NCBI RefSeq assembly: GCF_020921035.1 | Contig: NC_063153.1 | Location: 14,818,001 to 14,882,000, forward strand | Length of the DNA: 64,000 nt | From: Rhodamnia argentea | Taxonomy: Eukaryota; Streptophyta; Magnoliopsida; Myrtales; Myrtaceae | Direction of reading: 5' to 3' | Part shown: piece after piece, positions 1-11,837 of the stretch | Numbering within the stretch: position 1 is the stretch's first letter | How the letters are laid out: every line of letters starts with the position of its first letter | Made by a program: the position numbers and the translations under genes | Notes under the pieces: generated by a model | Database searches by the model: none | Told to the model about the DNA's origin: nothing | The model's input: only the letters and a program-made list of their open reading frames with translations

Positions 1-280
1 CTTGGCGAGGTTGAAGCCATGCTAAGAAGTATAAGGAGGAAGAGACTTAGAAAAACTAGGTCTCTCCAAAAAATCAGAAACTTAATCGTGTGTCAAAATT
101 AAAGACTTGGGAGTATTTATAGCCTAAAAACCTAGGACCCTTTTCAGTAACCTTCAAGTAAAGAAGAGACCTAAATTACACGATTCGAATAAGTACCGAT
201 GATCGTCGAATTCTTAATCTAGATAAAAGCAATCCCAAAAATATTCAAATAAACTTGCCGATAGAAAAAAAAACATGGAA

Positions 281-671
281 AATTGTCCAAAAAGCCTAAA
301 ATCTATTGTACCATGGTTAATTTAGTCTTAAATCTTTCAATTGTGTTAATTTAGTCATAAAAATTTTGATGATTTATCATCAATTTAGCCCTAAACCTTA
401 TGAAGTTTTGCTAATCTAGTCCTCAACCTCTTGAAAGTTTGTCAATTTTGTCCTAAACTTATAATGGCAAAAACGACTACATTGACAAATTATCAAAAGT
501 TTTAAGGACTAAACCGGCAAATCGTCAAAATATTTGGGACTAAATTGGTACAATTGAAAGGTTTATGACCGAATTGACAAATCGTCAAAAGGTTCGGGAC
601 TACATTGGCACAATCAAAAGGTTTAGTAATGAATTGGCCACTGCACAATAGGTAGAACTTGTTGGGCAATT
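281..671. repeat. Foldback element, family A, copy 1
   Basis: The left arm carries repeated phrases of the type ttagtcctaaacct and the right arm their reverse complements (aggactaaattgg). The outer ends, aattgtcc and gggcaatt, match as inverted repeats. The whole could fold into one long hairpin. Confidence 0.7.
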
Positions 672-1230
672 ATCCTCAAGAAAATATGTTTTCGAATAAC
701 AAGAGATAATTTTGAGGTTTTCAGCGAGAAGCAGGTTGCTGGTATAGTGTGACATTATGCAGTGAATGTCCAGGTTAAACTAGCTGGTGACATTAGTGAG
801 CAAAAACTAAATGGTGGGTATGTTCCTACTGCATTAAAATGTGAAATCCGTAATATTTAGTCGCATTATCAAACTAAATGTGATTAATATCACACTGACA
901 TAATGAAGTAAAAGAAATTGTTTTGGAGACAGATTCCACTGTAGTTGGTTTGCAATTGGGATTTCAACTTAGCTAGCTATTTAGGTTTTCTGAGCCGGCT
1001 TCGCCCAATCAAAGAATCAAGAGCAAGACCGGCCCATATGAAAGCCCCCTTGGACAACCTAACTAGAGACATGGTTGTGTCCTACCTAGTACCTAGCAAC
1101 AGTAATCTCCATAGGTCGAGCGCTTTGGGAAATTTCAAGATACGAGGATGCGCTGAATCTTCTTTACACATACTTTCTCGTACTAAAAAGTTTGAACTTT
1201 TAGGTTGGATATCATGACATAAGCACAGAA
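672..1230. other. Spacer without recognised gene
   Basis: AT-rich sequence. A 90-codon open frame at 945-1217 shows no family features. Nothing else stands out. Confidence 0.5.
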
Positions 1231-1460
1231 TATTTCGCAGAAAACGAATGATTTGAAATATATTTTCTTAAAAAATAATCATTTGTATCTCTTACAAAAA
1301 TGAACAAAAAATATTTTCGCATTCTCTGAAAATGTTTAGACATAAGTTATCGGTTATAAAGAAAACATTTGTTATTGGGTAATTATTTCAAGAGATATAA
1401 GCAATCATACTTAAAAAAGTATTTTTTAAATCATTCATTCTTCACAAAACAAACGGAATC
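1231..1460. repeat. Foldback element, family C, copy 1
   Basis: The left arm (atgatttgaaatatattttc) pairs with the reverse complement of the right arm (ttttttaaatcattcattc), with ends near ttcgcagaaaacg and caaacggaat. Confidence 0.6.
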
Positions 1461-2149
1461 ATAATATCAAAGCCCAATTCAGTATCGCTCATGCTTGATG
1501 ATATGCATCATGCGGGGTCTCCGTTCATTTTTATCTCCCGTTCATCTTTCATGAGAGGCTTCTGTTTGCCATTTCATGAGGATGCCTTCTTGGCCACGAG
1601 GATATAAGTAAGCAAAGACAATCAAAACAACCATAAGCAAAAGGGTGCATGGCCAGACAAATGGAGTGCCAACTTTTTATCAGTGTCCAGCTCAAGTACG
1701 TTGAGCTAAAACACAAACCAATCCCATATATTAAAGCCATCATTGTAAACTAGGGACTATGGCAAACAACACAAAAACAAGAAATTGGAAGGAAGCGCGG
1801 CCTCAATAGAATGGAGCATCAAAAGGAAGCTTCCCTTTTACTGATCTCAATTTTGTACTAGTGGGGGCGGCCTTGACGGGCTCGTTAACTTCGGACCTTC
1901 GAGTCGCGTGTTGTGCAAAACACTAACGGCTCAAATTGGCTGTTCGGCGCCCGACACGAAACTCTTTATGATAGAGCAGAAAACGGCGGGTCTCAAGCGT
2001 TGGTCGCCCCTCCCCACCTATTTATAGATAAAGAAAACCACGGATAAGTGCTTGATTGCCGGTGCATTGTATATATCGATGACGATATCACTTGTCCTAA
2101 AACGTAAGTGGACTTACAAAGTCGAGAAATCTCCATTTGCATGCGGATC
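1461..2149. other. Spacer without recognised gene
   Basis: Mixed sequence with a more GC-rich part near 1860-2010. It may be old transposon DNA, but no ends or coding motifs are visible. Confidence 0.45.
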
Positions 2150-2162
2150 AATAACCATGTGC

Positions 2163-2573
2163 GGACATCCTTTTCCACAACAAGCAACTTAATTTGACTT
2201 CCATCAAGGAATGTCTTCAGAAGGTGGTCAAGGATAAGGCTACCACCTTCATGCGTGTTAACGACATCTCCAGAAATCGAAGAATGCAGATTTCTTGGGG
2301 CATCTCTCCGCGTTTTTGATTGTTTTTGGGAAGTTTTGTCCTTCCTGTTATATTTTGGACCATGTGCTTGGGCTTTATCTTATACGCTACTTGGTCACTT
2401 TGTACGGGTTCTTGTATAGTCCCAGTTTGGTCTCGGTTGATGGCCTCTGTGGCTCTTGTCTAGTTAGACTTTTTCTACCCGGCGCTTTTAGCGACACTCC
2501 GTGGTTGGGAAGGTTTGTTTTGTACTGCGCTTACTCAATATATATATTACCTTTACAAAAAAAAAATAATAAT
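2163..2573 (+). mobile_element. 5'-truncated LINE (non-LTR retrotransposon) with 13 bp target duplication
   Basis: The stretch ends in an A run followed by (AAT)n and is flanked by the perfect 13 bp repeat aataaccatgtgc (2150-2162 and 2574-2586). The 3' part resembles the non-coding tails of plant LINEs, with a T-rich end before the A tail. There is no coding capacity. Confidence 0.65.
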
Positions 2574-2586
2574 AATAACCATGTGC

Positions 2587-2852
2587 AGAAAACTATGTGC
2601 GGCCACATTTGTTGAAGAGGATCCCAATCTGAAGAAAAAACATCTCAGCAAAGATCTGTGTGCGAGAATTCCATCAAATTAAACTTCATATTATACCTCT
2701 ATAATATAACAAATAATTACAAAGAAAAAGAAGAAGTAGAAAATCATCAGGTGGAAGAATGGTAGGTCGTCTCGCGCCCTTACTTCTCCCAGACGGATGC
2801 TCTTACAATATGAAGACAACATATGAAATTGAATCAAGGTGGATTTAGCAAA

Positions 2853-2888
<36 letters not shown>

Positions 2889-3083
2889 AGGAAAATTAGG
2901 AAAATACAGGTGGTCACATGGTGGGATGTGATGGCATTGAGCTGGCATTGCCACGTGATGTACGCAACCATCTGCATCTCCTCCACCTTCCGTGCCTCTT
3001 GGCATTGGATGATGATGTGCCAGTTCCATTTTCGTATGCCCTAATAATTCAACTGAATTTGCTCCACTACTCCATTTTAATGA
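2587..3083. other. Spacer with poly(A) run
   Basis: Nothing beyond the poly(A) run is recognised. Confidence 0.45.
2856..2884 (+). repeat. Poly(A) run of 29
   Basis: An uninterrupted run of 29 A. It could be a retroposon tail, but no source or target duplication is clear. Confidence 0.9.
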
Positions 3084-3430
3084 AATCATTTTCCAAGAAA
3101 GTCCTCAACTTACTGTACGAGAGTTAATTCGATGACAAACCTCTTAATTATACTAATTTAATTCTAAATATTTTGATGATTTGCCTATTCGGTCACGTAC
3201 ATTTTGAAAATTTGCCAATTGTAATCTTAAATTTATTATTTGGATATTTGGCCGGAATGACTACATTGGCATGTCGTCAAAAATTTGAGAGTGAAATTGA
3301 CAAATCATCAAAAGATTTTTAATAAAATTGGCTCAATTGAAAGTTTTATAATTAAATCGATACAATTAAAAGATTTAAGAATGAATTAACTCCATATAAT
3401 AGGTTTAGGAATTTTTGGATAATTTTTTTA
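3084..3430. repeat. Foldback element, family A, copy 2
   Basis: It has the same arm phrases as 281-671. The left end (ttccaagaaagtcctcaac) pairs with the reverse complement of the right end (ggtttaggaatttttggat). It is more diverged. Confidence 0.6.
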
Positions 3431-4449
3431 TTTTAATTGAGCATGGAATATATAATTTCTGTTTATAACTCGAAACGTCCAGGGCTTTTCGTCATAATTG
3501 AAATGAGAATAAATCGAAAAACAAAGGGAAAAAAATGCCACGCCTACGCGATACGACGTCGTACCTTAGGAAGATGTACTGTCCATGATTCGATGGACTA
3601 TTTGAGAGCCTCAAATTTCAAGCGCAAACCGCGCTCTTCCTTCCGCGCCAGGCTTCGTCTTCTTCCTTCTCTCCTTTCGTCATGTCCAATGTGCCGTCTA
3701 CCGACTAATTCTTGAGTAATAAATTTGGTTTGCTGCTTGTACACTTCGACAATTTGCATCAGTTTATCCCATTTAGCTCTGCGACGGAACCAGAATTCCC
3801 GTCCCGATTTTAGAATTCCACGTGTCGTTTTCAATCCAAGCTTACCCGTGATCACGGGGTTTCACATGTTATTTCCATGCATAAGTTCTCCGTTCACTCA
3901 TCGGTTTATATTTTTGGAACAAACATTCTGACATTCTAACGAGGTGTGTTCGAATACGCTCGAGACGAAACTCCGCGATGAGGACATTGGCATCTACCCA
4001 TAAACCGAAACGAAAAACAAATGGCGACGTTTCGCATTCGTGTTTAGCTTATGTCGATGAATTATGAGCCCGTCTTAGCATGGCGAGAGGCGCACGATTC
4101 GAAGCTTGTCGGACTACGCAACCATCGATGGTCCAAATTAAGGTTTAAGGAGCCGCATAGGGAACACCTAGGTTGGATTGAATGCAATCACAAACGCACG
4201 TAACCTATGGCCTTAAGCAAATAGCCAAACCGCGAAGTCAATGCGTATGAAATGGACGTGACCATTATCTTAAAGGGGGACGACATGCTGCACGATCTTC
4301 TTCATTAGGTGGAATCAAACGGTTGGTGGTGATGCGTCTGTATTTTATGAGGCTCTTTCCTTTTTAAGCGCCTAGCGATAAAATTTCGCTTCCTTCTCGT
4401 GGAACGTTTGAGTAGCCATTAAGCTAGGTTTCTTTTATGATCAATAGCG
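3431..4449. other. Spacer without recognised gene
   Basis: The part at 3600-3710 is pyrimidine-rich and looks like a plant leader, but only a nine-codon frame follows the nearby ATG. The remainder shows no gene or clear element. Confidence 0.45.
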
Positions 4450-4745
4450 AAAAATAGCCTATCTACTTTGGTCAAATGTGTAATATCGTATCCCAACTTT
4501 TAATTTATATAATGTGGTCCCCGAACTTTAGCCCAATATGCAATATCGTGGGCTTTCAATCTATTCAATGTGATCTCTAAACTATTAGTAGATGGTCAAT
4601 GTAATCCTAAAGTATATAAAAATATTTAAAAGTTCAGGGACCACATTAAGTTAATTAAAAATTCGAGAACGACATTACATATTAGATTAAAGTTCAATCA
4701 CTATGTTACACAAATTAAAAGTTCCTAAACCATCTGTGTCATATC
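4450..4745. repeat. Foldback element, family B, copy 1
   Basis: The left arm reads cccaacttttaatttatata and aatgtggtccccgaacttt; the right arm carries the reverse complements (gttcagggaccacattaagt, aaattaaaagttcctaaa). The phrases are unlike those of family A. Confidence 0.65.
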
Positions 4746-5239
4746 CTCGAGTCGCCCATCTTAAGATGAACTTTAAAATAAGTCAATTTGCATATTTGAT
4801 GCAAAATTGAGTCCGGCCGGGACGATGGTGTATTGGATTCAACCAACTCACATGCCGAATATATAATTGAGCGAGGCATTAATTTCGTATTGAAATCGCA
4901 ATCTACCCCTGCTCAAAGGAACTTTGAGGGTTACATTTGTCGATATATTGGGTAAAAATCTTACTCGGTGTTCTTGAATAAAGAGATTTATGTGTATTCA
5001 CAAGATTAATCAAACAAAAAAAAAATTGTATTCTACTATTATCATAAAAGAATAGGGCATGTTTATTTAACTTCAACAAAAGTAAAATAGCGTCCGAATT
5101 TATGAAAAAAAAAATTTGACAAAAATGATATGTGACTTTATGTATAAAAATTTTTACATGTCATGGTAAGTTTGAAGTATTTCTGGTTAAAAAAAAATCA
5201 AGTACATGCACCACAGAAACTTAAATTAAGGGCACTTAT

Positions 5240-5505
5240 ATTTCGCAAAAAATGGATGCATGAAAATGTTTTCTTAAAATCGATTGCTTGTGTCATTTAC
5301 AAAAGTAAATGAACAATAAACATCTCCATCGTCCTTGAAGATGTCAATATAAGTTGTTGTCGATAATGAAAATGCCTTTTTGATTACGAAAATAAAAAGT
5401 ATATATTTGTTTTATTGATTAGTTATTTCAAGCAATAAAGCGATTATTTTTAAAAAAATATTTTTTCAAATTATTTATGTTTTTTTAACAAAATAATCGG
5501 AATCT
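5240..5505. repeat. Foldback element, family C, copy 2
   Basis: It shows the family C order: tttcttaaaatcgattgctt in the left arm and agcgattatttttaaaaaaa in the right arm, ending near aataatcggaat. Confidence 0.6.
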
Positions 5506-5771
5506 GGATAAAAAAAATAAAAATCAATTCAGACACTGTCCTATCGTATCTTTTTTACCGGTGTTTAATATTTGCAATTTTATACTATGGTTGCTTAATT
5601 TTTGCTGGGGGACAAGAAAGTTTGCGAACGAGGACGCCCAATCGATGATGGAAGATTCGAATCATCAAGCGGCATCTTCCAGTTCGCACGTATGTGCTGC
5701 GCAAGAGTCTCACCCAATCACCGACCGCCACGTCATACCGGCCCCTCCTCCTCCCCCTGAATGCTTCGTCC

Positions 5772-5779
5772 TATAAATA
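5772..5779 (+). promoter_or_regulatory. TATA box of the ceramide glucosyltransferase gene
   Basis: A perfect TATAAATA lies about 370 bp upstream of the ATG. It is followed by a pyrimidine-rich leader (CT tracts at 5886-5935 and 6064-6085), typical of plant core promoters with Y-patches. Transcription would be expected to start near 5800-5810; this is inferred from spacing only. Confidence 0.6.
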
Positions 5780-5961
5780 ACCCCCATCTAACGGTCATTC
5801 TCTCTCTTCTTGATTTGTGGTCAACGCGAGTGAGACCCCCTCCATCTTCAAACTTATAAAATTACGCGGTCCATCACTCTTACCCCTTTTCTCTCTCCTC
5901 TCCTCTCTCTCTTTCTCTCTGTTTCTCTCTCTGCGTTCTCGCTGCTCCTTGGCGTGCTTCC

Positions 5962-5973
5962 ATGGCGATCTGA
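5962..5973 (+). promoter_or_regulatory. Minimal uORF (Met-Ala-Ile-stop) in the GCS leader
   Basis: An ATG in good context (CC before it, G at +4) opens a frame of three codons that ends in TGA, 178 bp before the main ATG. It lies between the TATA box and the coding start, so it should be in the mRNA leader unless the leader is spliced. An effect on translation is plausible but not shown. Confidence 0.4.
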
Positions 5974-6150
5974 GACCGATCGGGCTGCGGAGGCCGGGAA
6001 TTGGAGCCGTTCGTTCAAGGGCTTTCTTCTGGTTCTTGGGTTCTGGATTCAGCTCGCTCTTCCCCTCTCTCTCTCTCTCTTCTGTAGTTGCTGAATTGAA
6101 GCGCGAGCGTGCGTGCGATCGAGGGGGAGAGAGAGCGAGCGGGGGGCATA

Positions 6151-9100
6151 ATGGCGGCATTGGACTCGCTGGATTCGCTTCTATTCTCACTCAGCAGAAC
6201 GTTTTGTAGTCCTTTCGCCGTCTTCGTTCAGATCCAGGTGCGCTGTTGTTTTCCTGTCGTTGCGGGGTTTGGATCTGATTTGTGTAGCATATTGGAATAT
6301 AGGTGCCAAATCAACGGGATTATGGGATTTTTATTTTATTTTATTTATGTTATGAGGTTTTTAATTGGTTTTCTGAGCTCGAGGAGCATGGAGTTCGATC
6401 GTCGAGCTCTCATTTTGTTGGAAATGGGATGATTTTGAATTCGAGTTCAATCTGGCTTTTGATGCGAATTTATTTTAACAAATTCAGTCCTGTTCTTATT
6501 CGGTACTGCTTTCGAAATAATCTTCAATGTGCCATAGTTAGGCCCATAACTAATTGAGAACTTGATCTGAAGCTCTTTGTAAGTACAGATTCAAGGACGT
6601 TACCGTTGATATTGGATTGCATGCGATTCTTTTTTCAGAGAAGAGTCATTCCGTAAAAATATCATTGTCGTCCTTAACATGTCTTGAGCCTTTACCTTGA
6701 TATGTCCCACGCAGCCTTTATCCTGCTCATCAACGGAAGAAAAAGTGTGTTTGCTCTTTTAGGTTGAACTATGATCTATTACCTTTGATAACATTAAGCC
6801 ATTTTTTTTTTTTATATTATTGTAGGGATGTCTTATATGCCTAGTTCTAGCTCTCGGGTGGGCTTTTGCTGCATATGTCAGGTATCAACATATCTCATTG
6901 GAGGCTAATAGCTGACTTCATCTTGGTGATGCATTTTTACTGTTCATAAATTCTTGACCTTTCTGACCATTCGCTTCTTATTCAGGAGTAGAGAGATCAA
7001 GCGGATGAAAAACAGTATCAGACGTGGCAATAGTTTTGCATTTCTTTCTCATGATATTAATGACCTGGAGCACTCCAAGCAGGTCAATTTGCCCAGAGTG
7101 TCTGTTGTGATGCCATTGAAGGGTTTTGGTGAGCACAATTTGCACAATTGGAAAAGTCAGGTTAGGTTCCTCCAGATCTTTTAGGCGAGAGTAGTGACAA
7201 TGTAGCGTTATATTCTGAAAAACGATTTCTGAGTTGTTTATTACCGTTGGTCTATACGCAATTGAAGTAACCGTATTAGATCGTTATTCTATCTATCTTC
7301 TTGGATTGGCTTCATCTTTAGGCTAGCCTAAGAGCGAATCTTTGTATTGGCCAGATCACATCTCTCTATGGAGGTCCTGTAGAATTTCTTTTTTGGTGGA
7401 AAGTACAGAAGACCCTGCTTATCATGCTGCAACTTTGTTGATATCAGAATATAAGGTACATATGCACCTTCACGTTTCTCCTCTTTCGAGCCAGCAAATA
7501 GCTTTCAGGAATGCGCTATCACGAGCAGTTAGTGCTCTAATTGTTTACAGACGCATTTTCTTTTCCCTTTCCTTTTGGACTACTCTGGGAAATACTGATG
7601 CAGAAAGAGTGTCTCATTATTCTGAAAAACATTCCATATTCACTTGGATATTTCCTCGTCTTTGTTTGTTTTGCATAAGGGCCCACATTTAACATATAAT
7701 TGTGCAATATATGCACAGGATGATGTTGATGCTAAGATTATCGTGGCCGGTCTGTCAACAACTTGTAGTCAGAAGATCCACAACCAGTTGGTAGGTGACT
7801 GCTGTTTTTCTATTTGTACCTAATATTCCTCGTCTTGTATTTGGTCTTCGTGATGATGAGGGAACTTCTGTTTCTTTTGAATTTTTTTTTCCCGCTTAAG
7901 ATAAATGTATTTCTGGACCCCACTTATTGGGATAAAGCTTGTTGTTGCTATAGTTGCTGTTGCTGTGCATAAGTACAGGTACTAATAAATTGATTTTTTG
8001 GTATCTAAAGCTGCTGCATATCTATGGCATAGTTTACATTGAGATTTTAAGTGAACATGTTTAGAAATCATAGGAGAGCTGTAACTCGTCGACACATCTG
8101 GATTCTATGCTTTGCTGTTATCCATGATATTTCTGTTTTAGAAGTTGCTTTCTTGCGTAGAGGAGTAAATCATCATCTGGTTGCCCTTCAAGCGTGATAC
8201 TCAAATAATAAACCTTAAAAAATAAAAGGGAAGGAAGATGGATGATGCTGATATCCTGCAAAGGATGTTTTTTACAAAGGTTCTTTGTCGAGTTGACTTG
8301 TATCTACAGATCAAACAATAGGAAGGGAGGGAATGGGTTGGCTTATCCAAGTATATTCTAAGGAAGTAAATAGAGAAACAAAACGAAGAGTCGTCATTCT
8401 TTCCTGCTAATATTCTGCTTTTCATCAGATTTATTGGCTCAGCTATTTTGCACTATTGTGTCTCCTTACTGCAGGTAGGAGTTGAAAAAATGCACAAAGA
8501 CACCAAATATGTTTTGTTTCTGGATGATGATGTTAGGCTGCATCCTGGATCTATAGGAGCACTCACTGCCGAGATGGAAAATAACCCTGAGGTATGACTG
8601 TACTAGTTTTCTCGCTTCTTTTTATTTTGATTGTGACAAATTATCAGACATGGTTTTTTTAGTTTATTTTTATCTGCAGCATGTTTTTTCATTGGTCCTT
8701 ATAAGCATGTTTGAGTTGTGATAAATAATCTCTATTTTTATTTCAACTCCGGAGGTTATGTGCAGATATTTATTCAAACTGGATATCCACTTGATTTGCC
8801 ATCTGGAAGTTTGGGGAGTTACTGCATTTATGAGTATCATATGGTATGCCACTGAATTCATTCCTAGACTGGGTAATGTAAAATAGTGGAAAAAAGGCGT
8901 CACTCATGCACTACTTTCACATGGATGTAATTATTCCAAACAGAATTGCGATACCTTGTTGTTTCTATATATGCTTGATTTACGTCATCCCCACAATCTT
9001 GTGTAGTTTAAGCTTTTGGAAAAGCCGTAATCTAATATGGTGTTAGAGCTTTGGGTGTTCAGATCTTGGCACTTTGTCTTGTATTGATCTGTTTACTACT

Positions 9101-11804
9101 CCTGATTGCCCTCGGGCTATTGTTTGATTTCTGTTATGTCCGCATCCTACCTTTAGCTTGCAGACAAGGGAGGATATTTGTATAAATGCCTGATTGTAGG
9201 CACATCCTCACATTTATAACTTTTGGAAAAAGGTTGTTTAGATCTATTTATTTTGGCTTCTAATGGTATTGAATTTAACTTAAATGAGGTCTCCATCATC
9301 GGAACTGATAAAATTATTTTGCTACAACTGGTCTGCTAATTGTTCTACGTTGGGATTCTTGAATAACTGACTGATTCTAGCCTTGGGCAACAGATATTGT
9401 GTACTTAACTGGAAAAACCTCAAACATCAATAATATCAAAGCATGATATATTTGAAATATTTGTAGCTTCCTTTTTATTTGGGGAGTTCTTTTCTTCTTT
9501 CTTTTCCTTTCTCCTCCTCTAGATGCTAATTATGGTTTTGAATTCAAACAATAATTCTGAAAATAATCTGTAGTTCAATTTGTGGGAGATAATCCAACAA
9601 TGAGTAAAGCCAAAAAGCCGGAGCACGATTCAGTCTGAGGACTCCTACAAGTTTAATGACTTCTACCAAGTTGTCCTCCACCCCCTCTCCAAACACCCCT
9701 CCCCCCTTCCCCCCACAACAAACAAAACACACACCCTCTTCTGTCTTTCTCATGTTGCTTACATAATAAGCAAAGGTGTAGCCAATTCATGCACAGAAGG
9801 GCCACATCACTAGTATATAAGTACAATAGAGCTGTATTATAGATTTGGAATAGTGATTTTGCTCATTCCACATCACTGAGAGCAATGGAGTGATTGGTTT
9901 CTTTTACTGGCAGCAATATGTCGCATGTCCTGTCGATACCTATTGTTTGATGCATAGAATTCTATGGAGAAATTCTTAAGGCACTAATCATTGGGGATTT
10001 AATTTACTACTTATCGGTTGTTAAGCAAGTTTTCTCTTTTACCTTTCAATTGCGAAGCCTCCTGTTTTTGTGTTGCTTTTGATTACAAATCTCTTAGCTT
10101 GAGCTTTTACATTATTGTCCATCTTATCAATATTGTGAAACTTTCTTGCAGCCTTGCTCGATGGGCTTTGCTACTGGTGGGAAAACCTTCTTTTTGTGGG
10201 GAGGGTGTATGATGGCAAGGATCTAAGCCCATTTTCTACAAGAGTTTTGTCCATTGCTACTCATTCTTCCTTATTAATTCACATTTTTCTTTCAGATGCA
10301 TGCTGATGACTTCAGATATGACCGATATGGAGTTGTTTCAGGGCTTCGAGATGGTGGATACTCTGACGATATGACACTCGCAGCTATTGCTGGTAATATG
10401 CTCTTTTTCAAAAATCTTATTAATTAGGCTGATTTCAAATTACAAATCAAACAATAAAATTCTTTCAAAATATGTGGATGTGTCATTTTGTATCGTAGTC
10501 CTCATATCAAATTGCTCCCGACTTGTGCTTTGCATTAATGTGCAAGCTGCGGAGTAGACATAAATTTACATTTTCTTTTTGTGCCCATCGAAATGCTGTT
10601 GGTTGGTAAGATATTTTATGATCGATAGAGTCCTCCAAGGTCAGCTTGTGGCATGTAGCAGTTGATTGTTATTTATATGTATGTTTTCGATGCCCTTTGG
10701 TTGTCTTCTGCTTCATTTGCCTGTAAAACCTTTTATCATGAATCATTTTCCATGTTCCTTTTCTTCAGCCCTCTTTTCTAATCTGATAATCTTGTTAGCT
10801 TTTGATTGCATTTCTTGTTTGATCCTTTCCAGGGGCTCATAAAAGGCTTATAACATCTCCTCCTGTTGCTGTTTTTCCTCATCCATTGGCCAGTGATCTT
10901 AGTTTTTCTAGGTTTGAATGGCTCTCTCCTCAGCCCCCCTCTTTTTCCATGGCCCTCCTGTTTAAATATGTCTGCATCTTTCTCACATTTTTACTCTGAT
11001 CTTATCCAGGTACTGGAATTACTTAAGGAAACAAACATTTGTTCTGGAATCATACACGACAAACGTCAATTGGATAATGAACCGCGCATTATTTATTTCT
11101 CACTGCTATCTATCTTGGGGATTTGTTGCACCATATGTAATGGCCTCAGTTCATGTCACAGCAGCACTACGAGCTTACATCAAAGGTTACTCATTTGAGG
11201 AAACTAACTTAACTCATGTCGGTGAGCACATTTTCCCTTCTTTAGGTAGATTGTTGGTGTTAGTTCCAGTCCAATCAATACAAATTACTTGATGGATGAT
11301 AAAGGTTTTGTAACTGACTGAAAAATTGCAAATGGTTTGAAGTTCTGAAACTTGAGTAATAATAAACAAAATGTAAATGTGTCTTGTCACCCAATTAAAC
11401 TGTTAGATTATCAGACAGGATTTAGAAATGTCCTGTCATGTATAGAGTTTGACGTGGTGAATTTGCCCATATAATACCCTATTTGTATTCTGTATATGCT
11501 TTTTAATGTCTCTTATCATAACTAAGTTAAAAGGTCCACGGGCGATATTTGTTGGTTATCAGGTCACAAGGTTGTTTGACGTTGTGGGCCAGAAAAGAAG
11601 AGCCTCCCACTCCTTTTTTTGTCTCTACAAAAATGGAGTGATTTTCACTGGTGACATGTCGGTTGACCTGATCTTTGTTGTACAAGATAAGGCCAGAATT
11701 AATATGCTGAATAGAGAGAGAGTCCGTCTTCGGGTAAATCTGGTTGCATTGATGATCTTAGCTGATTGAATGTACAAGTGGGTGTAGAGAGAGAGAGAGA
11801 GAGA

Positions 11805-11837
<33 letters not shown>

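Noticed and set aside
3598..3855. 85-codon minus-strand frame rich in Arg and Lys
   Set aside because: It is the complement of a pyrimidine-rich leader-like stretch, with no homologous motif.
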